Assembly (NCBI RefSeq): GCF_000208745.1
Contig: NC_030859.1
Span: 1,425,367-1,489,366 of the forward strand
Reading direction: 5' to 3'
Length of the DNA stretch: 64,000 nt
Source of the DNA: Theobroma cacao
Taxonomy: Eukaryota > Streptophyta > Magnoliopsida > Malvales > Malvaceae
Shown here piece by piece: positions 1 through 9,675 of this stretch. Position 1 is the stretch's first letter. Every line of letters begins with the position of its first letter. The position numbers were made by a program, and so were the translations under genes. Below the pieces are notes generated by a model. It was not told the origin of the DNA and did no database searches. It was given only the letters and a program-made list of their open reading frames with translations.

Positions 1-427
1 AATATAGTAATTATATTTCTTATAATATTACTCAATATATATAATATATATATTTAAAAACATTTCAAGTTAATTAATAATCATAGTTTAATGAATTAAT
101 TTAATTAACTATATAAGTTTATCTTTAATTACATGAAATTAAAAAAATAGTTAGATTCCAAAACTATTTTAAATTCAAAGACTCTCTTTAAATCTATATA
201 TTATAAGTTATAATTTTGTAATCTTAACCCAAAATAAAAAGAGAAATATGTTTATATTTAAAGTATATATATAATAGTAATTATATTCCTTTGTAATATG
301 ATATGATATTTATATTATTTAAACATAATTAATAATCTAATAATTTTTTTATTTATATATATTCATATCATCACATTAGTTATTTAACTAACTATATTTT
401 AAATATATTTGTCAATATATAACAAAG
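1..427. other. AT-rich intergenic DNA
   Basis: Very AT-rich sequence with TATATA and poly-A/T stretches. I see no open reading frame, RNA gene or clear repeat family in it. It lies outside the duplicated block that starts near 768. Confidence 0.6.
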
Positions 428-762
428 GCAATTGCTTGTCAAGGTGGTTAAGATGGTGAGTGTTTTGGCCTGGTTTGAGTCCCATTATTATTAATTTTAT
501 TCAATTATTTAAATAATAAAAAAATATAAACGAGTATTTGTAAAAGGGTTCTGGGTGGGTATCTGCGAAACTTGGTTAAAAAATAATCGAGTTCGAGTAG
601 CGGGTATCCAAAGTGTGATACCCGAACCCTACCCGAACCTGGTTCGGGTAGTAAAATCACTACCCAAATTCACTCCGAACCCATGTAATCGATACCCTAA
701 CCCGGAATGACCGGATCGGGTACCCGCGGATACTCTATAATAGGGTATTCATTGACATCCCT
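428..762. mobile_element. Possible DNA-transposon/MITE relic rich in GGGTACCCG-type words
   Basis: The segment switches from AT-rich to a GC-richer text with repeated, partly palindromic words such as ggttcgggtag, gatacccgaac and gggtacccgcgg. It ends in attgacatccctaat, whose reverse complement (tagggatgtcaat) looks like a terminal inverted repeat of common plant miniature transposons. I could not find the matching left end, so this may be truncated. It stops just before copy A of the duplication, so it may sit at the breakpoint. There is no coding capacity. Confidence 0.35.
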
Positions 763-972
763 AATCAGTACAAGTTTTTTGGTTATTCGAAGCTGTCTTA
801 TCCAAATTTTCTAAAGACTAATGTGACTACCCAAAATTTATCTTTCTAGCAAAAAACTTTATGACTCCTGATCATCTTAGCCTTAAAATGAATATTAAAT
901 GATGTAATAGTCATTGCTGCAAGATAACCAATCCAATTAAGCTGGAACAGTAGTGTTTTTTTTTGTTGTTGT

Positions 973-980
973 TATAAATA
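973..980 (+). promoter_or_regulatory. TATA box of the first UGT gene
   Basis: TATAAATA lies 85 nt upstream of the ATG at 1065, at a normal plant core-promoter distance. The copy-B equivalent at 18337-18344 reads TATAAACA. No transcription start can be read from the sequence. Confidence 0.55.
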
Positions 981-1064
981 CAGCTATCAAACTGTTAGGA
1001 AATCAAAAGCAGAGTGTAGACAGAACCTCGACTTGAGAGATACCCAAAAGCTAGCCTAGCCAAG

Positions 1065-2622
1065 ATGGACCAAGAGCAACAGCCACAGGCTTATCCTCAT
1101 GTACTCCTCTTCCCTCTCCCAGCACAAGGTCATGTCAACTCCATGCTTAAGCTAGCTGAACTATTTGCTCTGGCCGGCCTCGAGGTCACCTTCCTGAACT
1201 CCGACCACAACCATGAACGACTAGTGCGTCACACCGATGTTGGTTTCCGTTTTGCCAAGTATCCAAGATTCAAATTCGAGACCATACCGGATGGTCTTCG
1301 TGAGGATCATCCGCGTCTAGGTGTTAGCTTCATGGAGTTGTTTGAGAGCATGGAATTGAGAACCAAGCCAATTTTGAGAGAGATGCTGGTTAAGATTAAC
1401 CCACCCGTGGACTGCATCATAGGAGATGGGGCTCTGGGCCTTGTGCTTGATGTTGCTGACGAGCTCGGAATCCCCATCTTTCAGTTTCGTACCATTAGTG
1501 CTTCTGGCATCTGGGCTTATTTTGCCATCCCTGATATGATTGAAGCTGGAGAACTTCCCATCAGAGGTATAATTTTGAGGTTATTGATTGATACTTTTAC
1601 TGTTCTTTATGGTATTACTTATTCTTCTAATATAAGGCCTTTCACTGGACTAACTAACAAGTGGCTGATGGTAAAAAATTAAAGGAAATGAAGATATGGA
1701 TAGACTGATAACAAGAGTTCCAGGCATGGAAACTTTTCTCAGATGTCGAGATCTCCCAAGTTTCTGCCGAGACAGCGACATGACGGATTCCAATCTCCAA
1801 CTTGTCGCCAAAGAGACAAGAAAAAATCTCAGTGCCCCCGGACTCATATTAAACACTTTTGAAGACCTGGAAGGAGCTATACTATCCCATATGCGGAGCA
1901 AGTGCCCCAAAATCTACACCGTCGGGCCTCTCCATTTGCATTTGAATACAAGACTTGCCGAGACAAACGGAACGATGGTTCATCAATCCCCCAATAGTCT
2001 TTGGGAAGTGGACAGGAGTTGCTTGTCATGGCTTGATGAGCAACCAAAGGAATCTGTTGTTTATGTAAGTTTTGGGAGCATTGCAGTTTTGTCAAGGGAG
2101 CAGATTATGGAGTTCTGGTTTGGTCTTGTTAACAGTAGAAAGAGGTTTTTGTGGGTTTTCAGGCCCGATTTCATGCCCGAAAAAGGCAGTATACCGGCGG
2201 AGCTCGTGGAGGGGACTAAAGAAAGAGGGTACATGGTGGGTTGGGCTCCACAAGAAGAGGTCTTGGCCCATTGCGCCATCGGTGGATTCTTGACCCACAG
2301 TGGATGGAACTCTACTTTGGAGAGCCTGGTGGCAGGGGTGCCTATGATTTGTTGGCCTTACTTTGCTGACCAGCAATTGAATAGCAGATTTGTGAGTGAG
2401 GTGTGGAAACTAGGATTAGATATGAAGGATGTATGTGACAGGAGAGTTGTTGAGAAGATGGTGAATGATTTGATTGTGGACAAGCGGGAGGAGTTTGTGA
2501 AATCATCTGCTGAAATTGCTAAGTTGGCCAAAGCATGTGTAAATGTTGGTGGATCTTCTTATTGTAATTTGGATCGTCTAATTGAGGACATAAGGTCGAT
2601 GAACAGGAATTGCAGCAAGTGA
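1065..2622 (+). CDS. UDP-glycosyltransferase, 7-deoxyloganetic acid glucosyltransferase-like (UGT709-like), gene A1
   Basis: Family 1 UGT, a cytosolic enzyme expected to move a sugar from a UDP-sugar to a small acceptor; the acceptor is not known. Exons are 1065-1566 and 1685-2622, with a phase-1 GT-AG intron, giving 479 residues, a normal family length. Exon 1 has the catalytic His in QGHVN (H23) and a candidate catalytic Asp in CIIGDG (D121). The 44-residue PSPG sugar-donor box spans residues 354-397, from WAPQEEVLAH through HSGWNS to FADQQ. The intron position (after PIR, before NEDMD) is shared with the two downstream genes, so this is a tandem family. The frame is intact, unlike its copy-B partner at 18429. 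The 7-deoxyloganetic-acid name is a homology label; iridoid chemistry is not shown by the sequence. Confidence 0.93.
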
Positions 2623-2954
2623 TAGTTCAGCAGTTGGATTTATGTAAAAGTTTCAAGTGTAATAACTGTTGTATCCAAAAGAATAAAAATGTCAGGTTAA
2701 AGAAATTAACTGGAGCTAGATATTTTGATTAGTATATTCTCGACCAATAAAGCAAATTAATGATACCTGTGGAAGACAATGGGTTGATAGCAACTTTGAA
2801 CCACAAATCAATGTGGAAAACTATGGGAAAAACAAAGAAGGGTTAATATATATGGACTACCAATTAAAGACTAAAATTAATTGGCAAGTGAAAGGTAAAC
2901 AGGGGTGTTGGCTACTAAACCGTTCGAGTTCTGGAAAGAATTCTTCAAGCAAAA
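2623..2954. other. Spacer between UGT genes A1 and A2
   Basis: 332 nt. It holds a likely poly(A) signal region for A1 (gaataaaaatg near 2681) and the short 5' leader of A2. Nothing else is recognised. The same spacer occurs in copy B at 19987-20318 with few changes. Confidence 0.6.
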
Positions 2955-4503
2955 ATGGAACCAGGCAAGTCCCAAGCTCCTTCTCCTCATATACTCATCT
3001 TCCCCCTCCCAATTCAAGGCCCTGTAAACGCCATGCTTAAGCTGGCTGAACTCTGTGCCACAGCGGGCCTAAAAGTTACTTTCCTCAACTCTGAGTACAA
3101 CCACAGCCGCCTGGTTCGTTTTGCCAATATTCCTTCCCGTTTCGATAAATATCCTGGATTCGAGTTCAGGACTATTTCTGATGGTCTTCCAGGGGATCAT
3201 CCAAGGTCAGGCAATCGGTTAATGGAAATTTTTGAAGCTATGAACATGAGAACCAAGCCGCTTTTGAAAGATATGTTGGTCGAGATGATCCCACCGGTGG
3301 ATTGCATTATAGGAGATGGGATTTTGGAGTTTGTTCTTGATGTTGCTAATGAACTTGGAATTCCCATCATTAACTGTCGTACTATTGGTGCTTGTTTCTT
3401 GTGGTCAAATTATTCCATCCCTGATATGATTGAAGCTGGGGAGCTCCCAATCAAAGGTAACTTGAATCAGTTTTAATCTTTAATTTTCTGCTGATGAGTT
3501 TTATGCCGAAAGAAAATTTGTTCTTCTGACAATTGAGTTTTTCTCAAACAATGAAGGAAGTGAAGACATGGATCGGCCAATAACAGCCGTGCCAGGCATG
3601 GAGAAATTTCTTAGGTGCCGAGATCTTCCGAGTTTCTGTCGAGCCAGTAACATGTCAGATTCAACTCTCCTACGGTACGGTACAGTGACACGAAAGAGCT
3701 TTACTGCCAGTGGAGTTATACTCAACACATTTGAAGAACTTGAAGGACCAATATTGTCTCAAATACGCAGCAAATGCCCCAATGTTTACACCATTGGACC
3801 TCTTAATGAACACTTCAAGACAAGGATGAGCCTGGAAAATGGGGTGTCGTCTCAATCTTCAAACTATTTTTGGGAAGTGGACAGAAGTTGCATGTCATGG
3901 CTTGATAGGCAACCAAATCAATCAGTTGTTTATGTAAGTTTTGGTAGCATTGCTGTGATGTCAGATGAGCAAATTATGGAGTTTTGGCATGGGCTTGTCA
4001 ACAGTAAAAGGAGATTTCTGTGGGTTGTAAGGCCAGATTCCGTGGCTGGAAAAGGCTTCCAGGGAGAGGATACTCCCAAAGAGCTTGTGGAAGGGACTAA
4101 GGACAGAGGGTACATTGTTGGTTGGGCCGCGCAAGAGGAGGTCTTAAGCCACCGTGCTGTCGGTGGGTTCTTGACTCACAGTGGGTGGAACTCGACCATG
4201 GAGAGCATAGTGGCAGGGGTGCCTATGTTATGCTGGCCTTACTTTGCTGATCAGCAACTGAATAGTAGATTTGTGGGTGAAGTGTGGAAACTAGGGATAG
4301 ACATGAAAGATGTTTGTGATAGGAAAGTTGTTGAGAAAATGGTGAATGATCTGATGGTGGAAAGAAAGGATGAGTTTGTGAAATCAGCTGCTGCAATGGC
4401 TAGTTTGGCCAAAGATTGTGTCAGTGTTGGTGGTCCTTCTTATTGTAATTTCGATCGTCTGATCGAGGACATAAAAACCATAAGCTTGAAGAATCATGAT
4501 TAG
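2955..4503 (+). CDS. UGT709-like glycosyltransferase lacking the catalytic histidine, gene A2
   Basis: Family 1 UGT with exons 2955-3456 and 3557-4503 (phase-1 intron, same position as its neighbours), encoding 482 residues. The frame is fully open. The donor-binding PSPG box is at residues 357-400, with HSGWNS and FADQQ intact but WAAQ where the family has WAPQ. The striking feature is residue 23: the catalytic-His motif QGHVN of the neighbours reads QGPVN here (CCT for CAT). The candidate Asp in CIIGDG is kept. Loss of this His normally abolishes glycosyl transfer in the family, so the product may be inactive, may have another role, or may be an early pseudogene. The copy-B partner at 20319 carries the same Pro, so the change predates the block duplication. 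Confidence 0.9.
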
Positions 4504-4880
4504 TTGATAGTTGCTGTCAGAGTTATGCGGTTGATGTATTAAAATAAGTTGCAATCACATGGTGTTCTTCTATAAGTTGGAATCTTTTGATCTTTCAACC
4601 ATTAAAATACAACCAAAGATTTGGTTGCTGTCAAACGTATTTGTTTGATCTGAAGCAACCAAAGATTCTGCAATTCTAACTTTTAATTACCAAAGTTTTG
4701 GCTCTCATCGTTATAGGACTAGAAGTAGACAAGTTAATTAATTACAACAAATAATTTCAAGAATAACTGATTAACTCTTAGATTATAATAAAAGCAGGTG
4801 CAGCAACTTTCACTGTAAAAATATATAGCTGCCGAACTGTTGGTCATTTTAATCAAGAAGCCCTGAAAATTTCCTGTAGG
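4504..4880. promoter_or_regulatory. Spacer and promoter region of UGT gene A3
   Basis: A 377-nt intergenic stretch. A TATATA core at 4822-4827 precedes the ATG at 4881 by about 59 nt. The copy-B equivalent near 22143 has a similar TATAAAAA. No other element is recognised. Confidence 0.5.
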
Positions 4881-6612
4881 ATGGAAAAAGGTGAGCAATC
4901 AGAAGCTTGTCCTCATGTTCTCATCTTCCCTCTCCCACTGCAAGGCCATGTAAACTCTATGTTCAAGCTAGCTGAACTGCTAGCTCTCACTGGCTTCAAA
5001 GTCACCTTCCTATACTCCGAGCACAACCATGGACGCCTGGTCAAGTACACCAATGTTAGTGCCCATTTTGCAAGCTACCCTGGATTTGAATTCAGGACAG
5101 TACCTGATGGTCTCCCTGATGATCATCCGAGGTCAGGGGATTGGTTCCTGGAGATGTATTATGCCATGGAAACGAAAGCCAAGCTGAGCTTGAGAGAGAT
5201 GCTGCTCAACATCAACCCACCAGTGGACTGCATCATAGGAGATGGATTTTTAGGATTTGTTCTTGATGTTGCTAAGGAGCTTGGAATCCCCGTCTTTTAT
5301 TTTCGTACCAGCAGTGCTTGTTGCTTTTGGGCTTATTATTCTATCCCTGATATAATTCAAGCTGGGGAGATTCCTATCAGAGGTAAAGTATATGATCCAA
5401 TGAAAATATATTTCTGAACTCTGTATAGTATTGTGTTGTGCCTCCCTGTGTTTTTTCTTCTCTGACAAAATACAACCAAGTTCCTAGTTCTTTTTCGTTT
5501 TCAATTTTACATAATAAAAAATGTAAATCCAAATTGATTCTTCAAACCTGGAAAGTAGTGAAGCAATTAAAGAGAATAGCATTCAAATGATTGATTTCCT
5601 AAAGTTTTGAATGGTTCTTTTATACCCTCTGACACTGGTAAATGGGTGTTTTGTCAAAAAATTGAAAGGAATTGAAGATATGAATCGCCTGATAACAACT
5701 GTACCAGGCATGGAAACTTTTCTTCGATGTCGAGACCTTCCCAGTTTCTGCCGAGCAAGCGACATGGCCAATTCAACAATCCAACTTGTTGTTGAGCAGA
5801 CACGAAAGAGTCCCCAAGCGCATGCCTTGATACTAAACACGTTTGAAGATCTTGATAGGCCTATCTTGTCTCACATACGCACCAAATGCCCTCATGTCTA
5901 CACCATTGGACCCATCCATGCTCTGCTAAACACCAGGCTCAAGGCCAAACGCGGTGCATCATCTCAATTTTCCAATAGCCTTTGGGAAGTGGATAGAAAT
6001 TGCATTTCATGGCTCGATAAGCAGCCAAAGCAATCCGTTGTCTATGTAAGTTTTGGTAGCATTACGATCCCATCGAGAGAGCAACTTACAGAGCTTTGGT
6101 ATGGACTTGTTAACAGTAAAAGGAGGTTCTTGTGGGTTGTAAGGCCAAATTCTGTGACAGGAAAAGACGGCCAGGGGGAGGATGTTCCGGTGGAGCTTTT
6201 GGAAGGGACAAAGGAGCGAGGATGTATCGTGGGTTGGGCACCGCAAGAGGAAGTGTTGAACCATCCGGCTGTTGGCGGGTTCTTGACTCATAGTGGTTGG
6301 AACTCTACTTTGGAAAGTGTGGTGGCAGGTGTGCCTATGATATGTTGGCCTTATTTTGCTGACCAACAGGTGAACAGCAGGTTTGTGAGTGAAGTTTGGA
6401 AACTAGGATTGGATATGAAGGATGTGTGTGATAGAAAGGTAGTGGAAAAGATGGTGAATGATTTAATGATGGATAGAAGGGAGGAGTTCGTGAAATCAGC
6501 AGCTGAAATGGCTAAGCTAGCCAAAGAATCTGTCAATGTCGGTGGGTCTTCTTATTGCAATTTGGACCGTCTAATTGAGGACATTAGACTAATGAGTTTG
6601 AAAAAACCATGA
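4881..6612 (+). CDS. UDP-glycosyltransferase, UGT709-like, gene A3
   Basis: Family 1 UGT with exons 4881-5382 and 5669-6612. The phase-1 intron is 286 nt, longer than the 100-118 nt introns of its two neighbours. The product has 481 residues. The catalytic His is present in QGHVN (H23), with the Asp in CIIGDG near residue 121. The PSPG box at residues 357-400 runs from WAPQEEVLNH through HSGWNS to FADQQ. All key residues are present and the frame is intact, so this is probably an active enzyme using a UDP-sugar, most often UDP-glucose in this family. The acceptor cannot be inferred. It is the third of three tandem genes. Its copy-B partner at 22199 is a pseudogene. Confidence 0.93.
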
Positions 6613-6959
6613 AACCTCAAGCAATTTTCCTAGAGATGTTTCGACTAAATGTTGACAGATGAGTATCTATTTTTCCAATAAAACTTTGACATTGCTACCT
6701 ATAATTTTCATGTTATGTCAGTGGTTCATCAGTAAGAACCGAAAAGGTTCCTTATTTCCATTTTAATAATCCTCTTGGCAACAGTGTTTCCATTCAGAAT
6801 TATAAATTCTTCCCAGAATTCCGTTGCATCTATATCTGGCAATGAAGCAAACCCACCATTCATGGGAGTGATCCAAACCACCATGGAATCAAGTAGTTGT
6901 CTAGAAGTTTTTTGAAAGAGAAATAACACCAAAGCAAGGGCAAACAGAGAAGTCTATTT

Positions 6960-7018
<59 letters not shown>

Positions 7019-7968
7019 TTATCTTACACAATAATGTTTTAGTTAAACTTAGTTTAGTTACAAGTTAACCATTCACACAAACTAGGAGACTTAGTGAACC
7101 TGATAACTAATACAAAATGACAGAAGTGAGGAAGTTTTTGGCTTTTTTACAAAATGAAAAAGCCGCAACATGGGTAAGTTTCTTGCTTCTCTTTCAGCTT
7201 GACTACCGCATACAGACTTACAGCCATGCATACACTTTGTGAGAAATTTCGATAGAAACAGAAAAGGTACCCAGGGCTTCTAGCTTTTGGCTTTTTTACA
7301 CCTCAGCATTCATTATTGATTTAAGAGCCTGAGCTCCAATTTTAGCAATTATTTCTCTGTACTTTTTCATTATGCTACGGACTTATAGCCTTCAGTCTTG
7401 CTTAATGCCACAGCAGCGTAGCATTAATTTGCATTCTTTTATCTTAGGTTCATTTCAAAGAAATATAGATCCTTTCATTTACCAAAGAAAGACAGAACTC
7501 AACTGAAAAGGAGCCATGACACGGTCATATTACCTTGAGATTAAATCTCAAAGTAATACAAAACTTTTTTTTCATCGTATTTATAATAGTCTAAAACTAA
7601 AGTCATAATAATAATTTTGTTCTAACATATTTGCATAATTAAGATCCAACTAATGTTTTCAAAAAAAAAAGTAAATATTTAAAAATTTAAATATCTATTA
7701 CACATAACAATTATCCAGATTTTTTAGCTTAATAATATGATGAATAATGACTTCAATAAACATGATGAATAAGTCAATAAATAAACATAATTAGATGCTT
7801 GACCCTATTATACTAAAATAATGAAATAAGACATTTAATTCATTTAAGAAATATACATAAATCTAGTCACATTGTTTGAAGCTAACTTCAACACTCGCTT
7901 TCTCCCCAGCTTGGGAACCCCTCTATGTTTTAACTACTTTCTATCTCTCTCCCTTTGGAGTCCCCAAA
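6613..7968. other. Intergenic DNA between UGT A3 and the F-box gene, including a segment repeated after the F-box gene
   Basis: No gene is seen. To about 7095 it matches copy B well; beyond that the two copies diverge. The part at about 7165-7450 (catgggtaagtttcttgc through gcattaatttgcattc) is a diverged direct repeat of about 10645-10915, on the other side of the F-box gene. A (CA)n(TA)n microsatellite is listed separately. The last 100 nt are the likely 5' leader of the F-box gene. Confidence 0.6.
6964..7018. repeat. (CA)n followed by (TA)n microsatellite
   Basis: About 17 CA units run directly into about 10 TA units. The copy-B locus at 25104-25137 keeps only a short CA run, a GTGT break and a TA run, so the array has changed length since the duplication. 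Confidence 0.95.
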
Positions 7969-9675
7969 ATGTTTGTTTTCTGGAACCAATTTCTACATTT
8001 TCTGCGAACCCAATTCGGCAACTCCCTCTCTACGTCTAGAAGGAAGGCCTTTTTATCTTTCCTGTTTTCTATCTTTCAGCTCTTTCTGACCGTTCAGGAC
8101 TATCGTAAAGTTAGAGATGGTCAGACATCTTGTAAGTTTCTTGTTCTTTGTGTTTCATCCTTTGGCAAAATAGGAATTGAGATCCTTTTGGTTTTACTTA
8201 ATTTAGTTGCTGGCCTAGATTTACTTCTAGGTTTTCTAGAAGTCAAGTTTGGCGACGTCCTCTCTAGATTTAAAAAGAACTTTATACCTTCACTGCTTTT
8301 GATCGTTTCGGGGTTTCTCCCGCTGTTACTGGTGCTGTTTGGAGTTACAAATGATCGGATAGCTACTTTCACCGGCTACTTTTGGTCCGCCTGCAAAGAT
8401 TGTAAATCTCCTTGTGTTTCATTCTTTTGCACCGACGTAATTCAAAACCTTCCCTTTGTAATTAGTGTATTAGTTCTTCTGCTACAGACACACAACGAGG
8501 ACTTCCATAGATTATTTCAACCGCAACTTAAATTTTGCCGATCAAGAGCTAATTTTGCCAAACTTCCTGATGATGTCATTTTAAACATCAGTAATCGGTT
8601 AACATCTTCTGAAGATTTGGTCGCATTCGTAGGGGTCTATCGTTCATGGCGTTCTGCTTGTTTAAACAGGCGCTGCGGACCACGCCATCAGTTTCCACGG
8701 CTCATGCTTTCTGATAGAGAGAACAGGTCCACCAAAAGTTTTTATAGTGTTGGCCGGAACAAGATTTATGAACTAGAGCTACCCCAGGCTTGTGGAAAGC
8801 GATGTCATGGTTCTAATCATGGCTGGATTGTGACTATGGATCCTGATCTACGAGCCCACCTTTTACACCCGCTGTCGCAAGCTCAACTCAGCCTTCCAAA
8901 ATTAAACACCATTCGGAATCCAATAGGTGTGCTTGTGCCCGTTGATCCCTTTCGTTTCATTCACAAATGCATTCTACTCAAGACCTCCCCTTCCCAGGAT
9001 GAGTTTCTTGTTATGGTGATATTTGGGCCAAAGCATAGGTTGGCTTTTGCTAAACCTGGATCTGTTGGATGGACGACCGTTGTGGGTGCGGATGGTTTCA
9101 AAGATATTCTTCTTTTCAAGGGCCAAATCCATGCCATTTGTGGTGAAGGAAGGCTTCTGCGCTTTAGATCTGATGATCCTGAATCAACACATAGGATTAT
9201 TGCCTATCCTCCTGAAGGTGTCTTCAGAGATGAAAGAATATATCTTCTGGAGTCATCAGGAGAACTTTTGGGCGTTTTCCGATTTTCATCCAGCACTCCT
9301 TTTGAGAAGAGGTATGACACAAAAAGGTTCTTCGTCTACATGCTCGACTCCGACAACGATGGCAATCTAGGGACTTGGCTGAGATTAAACCACTTGGGGG
9401 ATCGGGCATTATTCGTTGGAGAGGGCAATTCTTGGTCCGTTTGTACTGCCAATATCCTCAATTGCAGAAGCAACTGTATATACTTCACAGATGACAATTG
9501 GGATCAAAAGGTGAGAGGAGAAGAACAGACGTTAGTAGGCCCTGACATTGGTGTATTTGACATGGTGAGCAAGAAAATCGAACGTCTGGAATTGGGTCCA
9601 CACTCTCCTTGTTATCATTCCAGGTCCGTATGGTTTACTCCTAGTCTCCTACCTTACAAGAACTACCAAGCTTGA
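7969..9675 (+). CDS. F-box protein with DUF295-type C-terminus and hydrophobic N-terminal extension, copy A
   Basis: Single open frame of 568 residues from the first ATG (7969, MFVFWNQF). The frame is open further upstream, but without an ATG. Residues about 195-231 form an F-box (ANFAKLPDDVIL to YRSWRSA), which in plants recruits SKP1/ASK proteins to SCF ubiquitin ligases. The C-terminal half resembles the F-box-associated DUF295 class, ending in GVFDMVSKKIERLEL and VWFTPSL. Unusually, about 190 residues precede the F-box and contain four hydrophobic stretches (about 28-42, 70-90, 105-126, 161-174) that could be membrane spans. This part looks internally duplicated (FGNSLSTSRRK versus FGDVLSRFKKN). 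The substrate is unknown. The N-terminal part contains donor-like words such as TGTAAGT, so a spliced form that skips it cannot be excluded. Confidence 0.82.
   Translation: MFVFWNQFLHFLRTQFGNSLSTSRRKAFLSFLFSIFQLFLTVQDYRKVRDGQTSCKFLVLCVSSFGKIGIEILLVLLNLVAGLDLLLGFLEVKFGDVLSRFKKNFIPSLLLIVSGFLPLLLVLFGVTNDRIATFTGYFWSACKDCKSPCVSFFCTDVIQNLPFVISVLVLLLQTHNEDFHRLFQPQLKFCRSRANFAKLPDDVILNISNRLTSSEDLVAFVGVYRSWRSACLNRRCGPRHQFPRLMLSDRENRSTKSFYSVGRNKIYELELPQACGKRCHGSNHGWIVTMDPDLRAHLLHPLSQAQLSLPKLNTIRNPIGVLVPVDPFRFIHKCILLKTSPSQDEFLVMVIFGPKHRLAFAKPGSVGWTTVVGADGFKDILLFKGQIHAICGEGRLLRFRSDDPESTHRIIAYPPEGVFRDERIYLLESSGELLGVFRFSSSTPFEKRYDTKRFFVYMLDSDNDGNLGTWLRLNHLGDRALFVGEGNSWSVCTANILNCRSNCIYFTDDNWDQKVRGEEQTLVGPDIGVFDMVSKKIERLELGPHSPCYHSRSVWFTPSLLPYKNYQA

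Noticed and set aside
7876..7968. Upstream extension of the F-box frame before the first ATG
   Set aside because: The frame stays open, but its apparent start is TTG. The first ATG, conserved in both copies (MFVFWNQF), is the better start. The region is taken as 5' leader.
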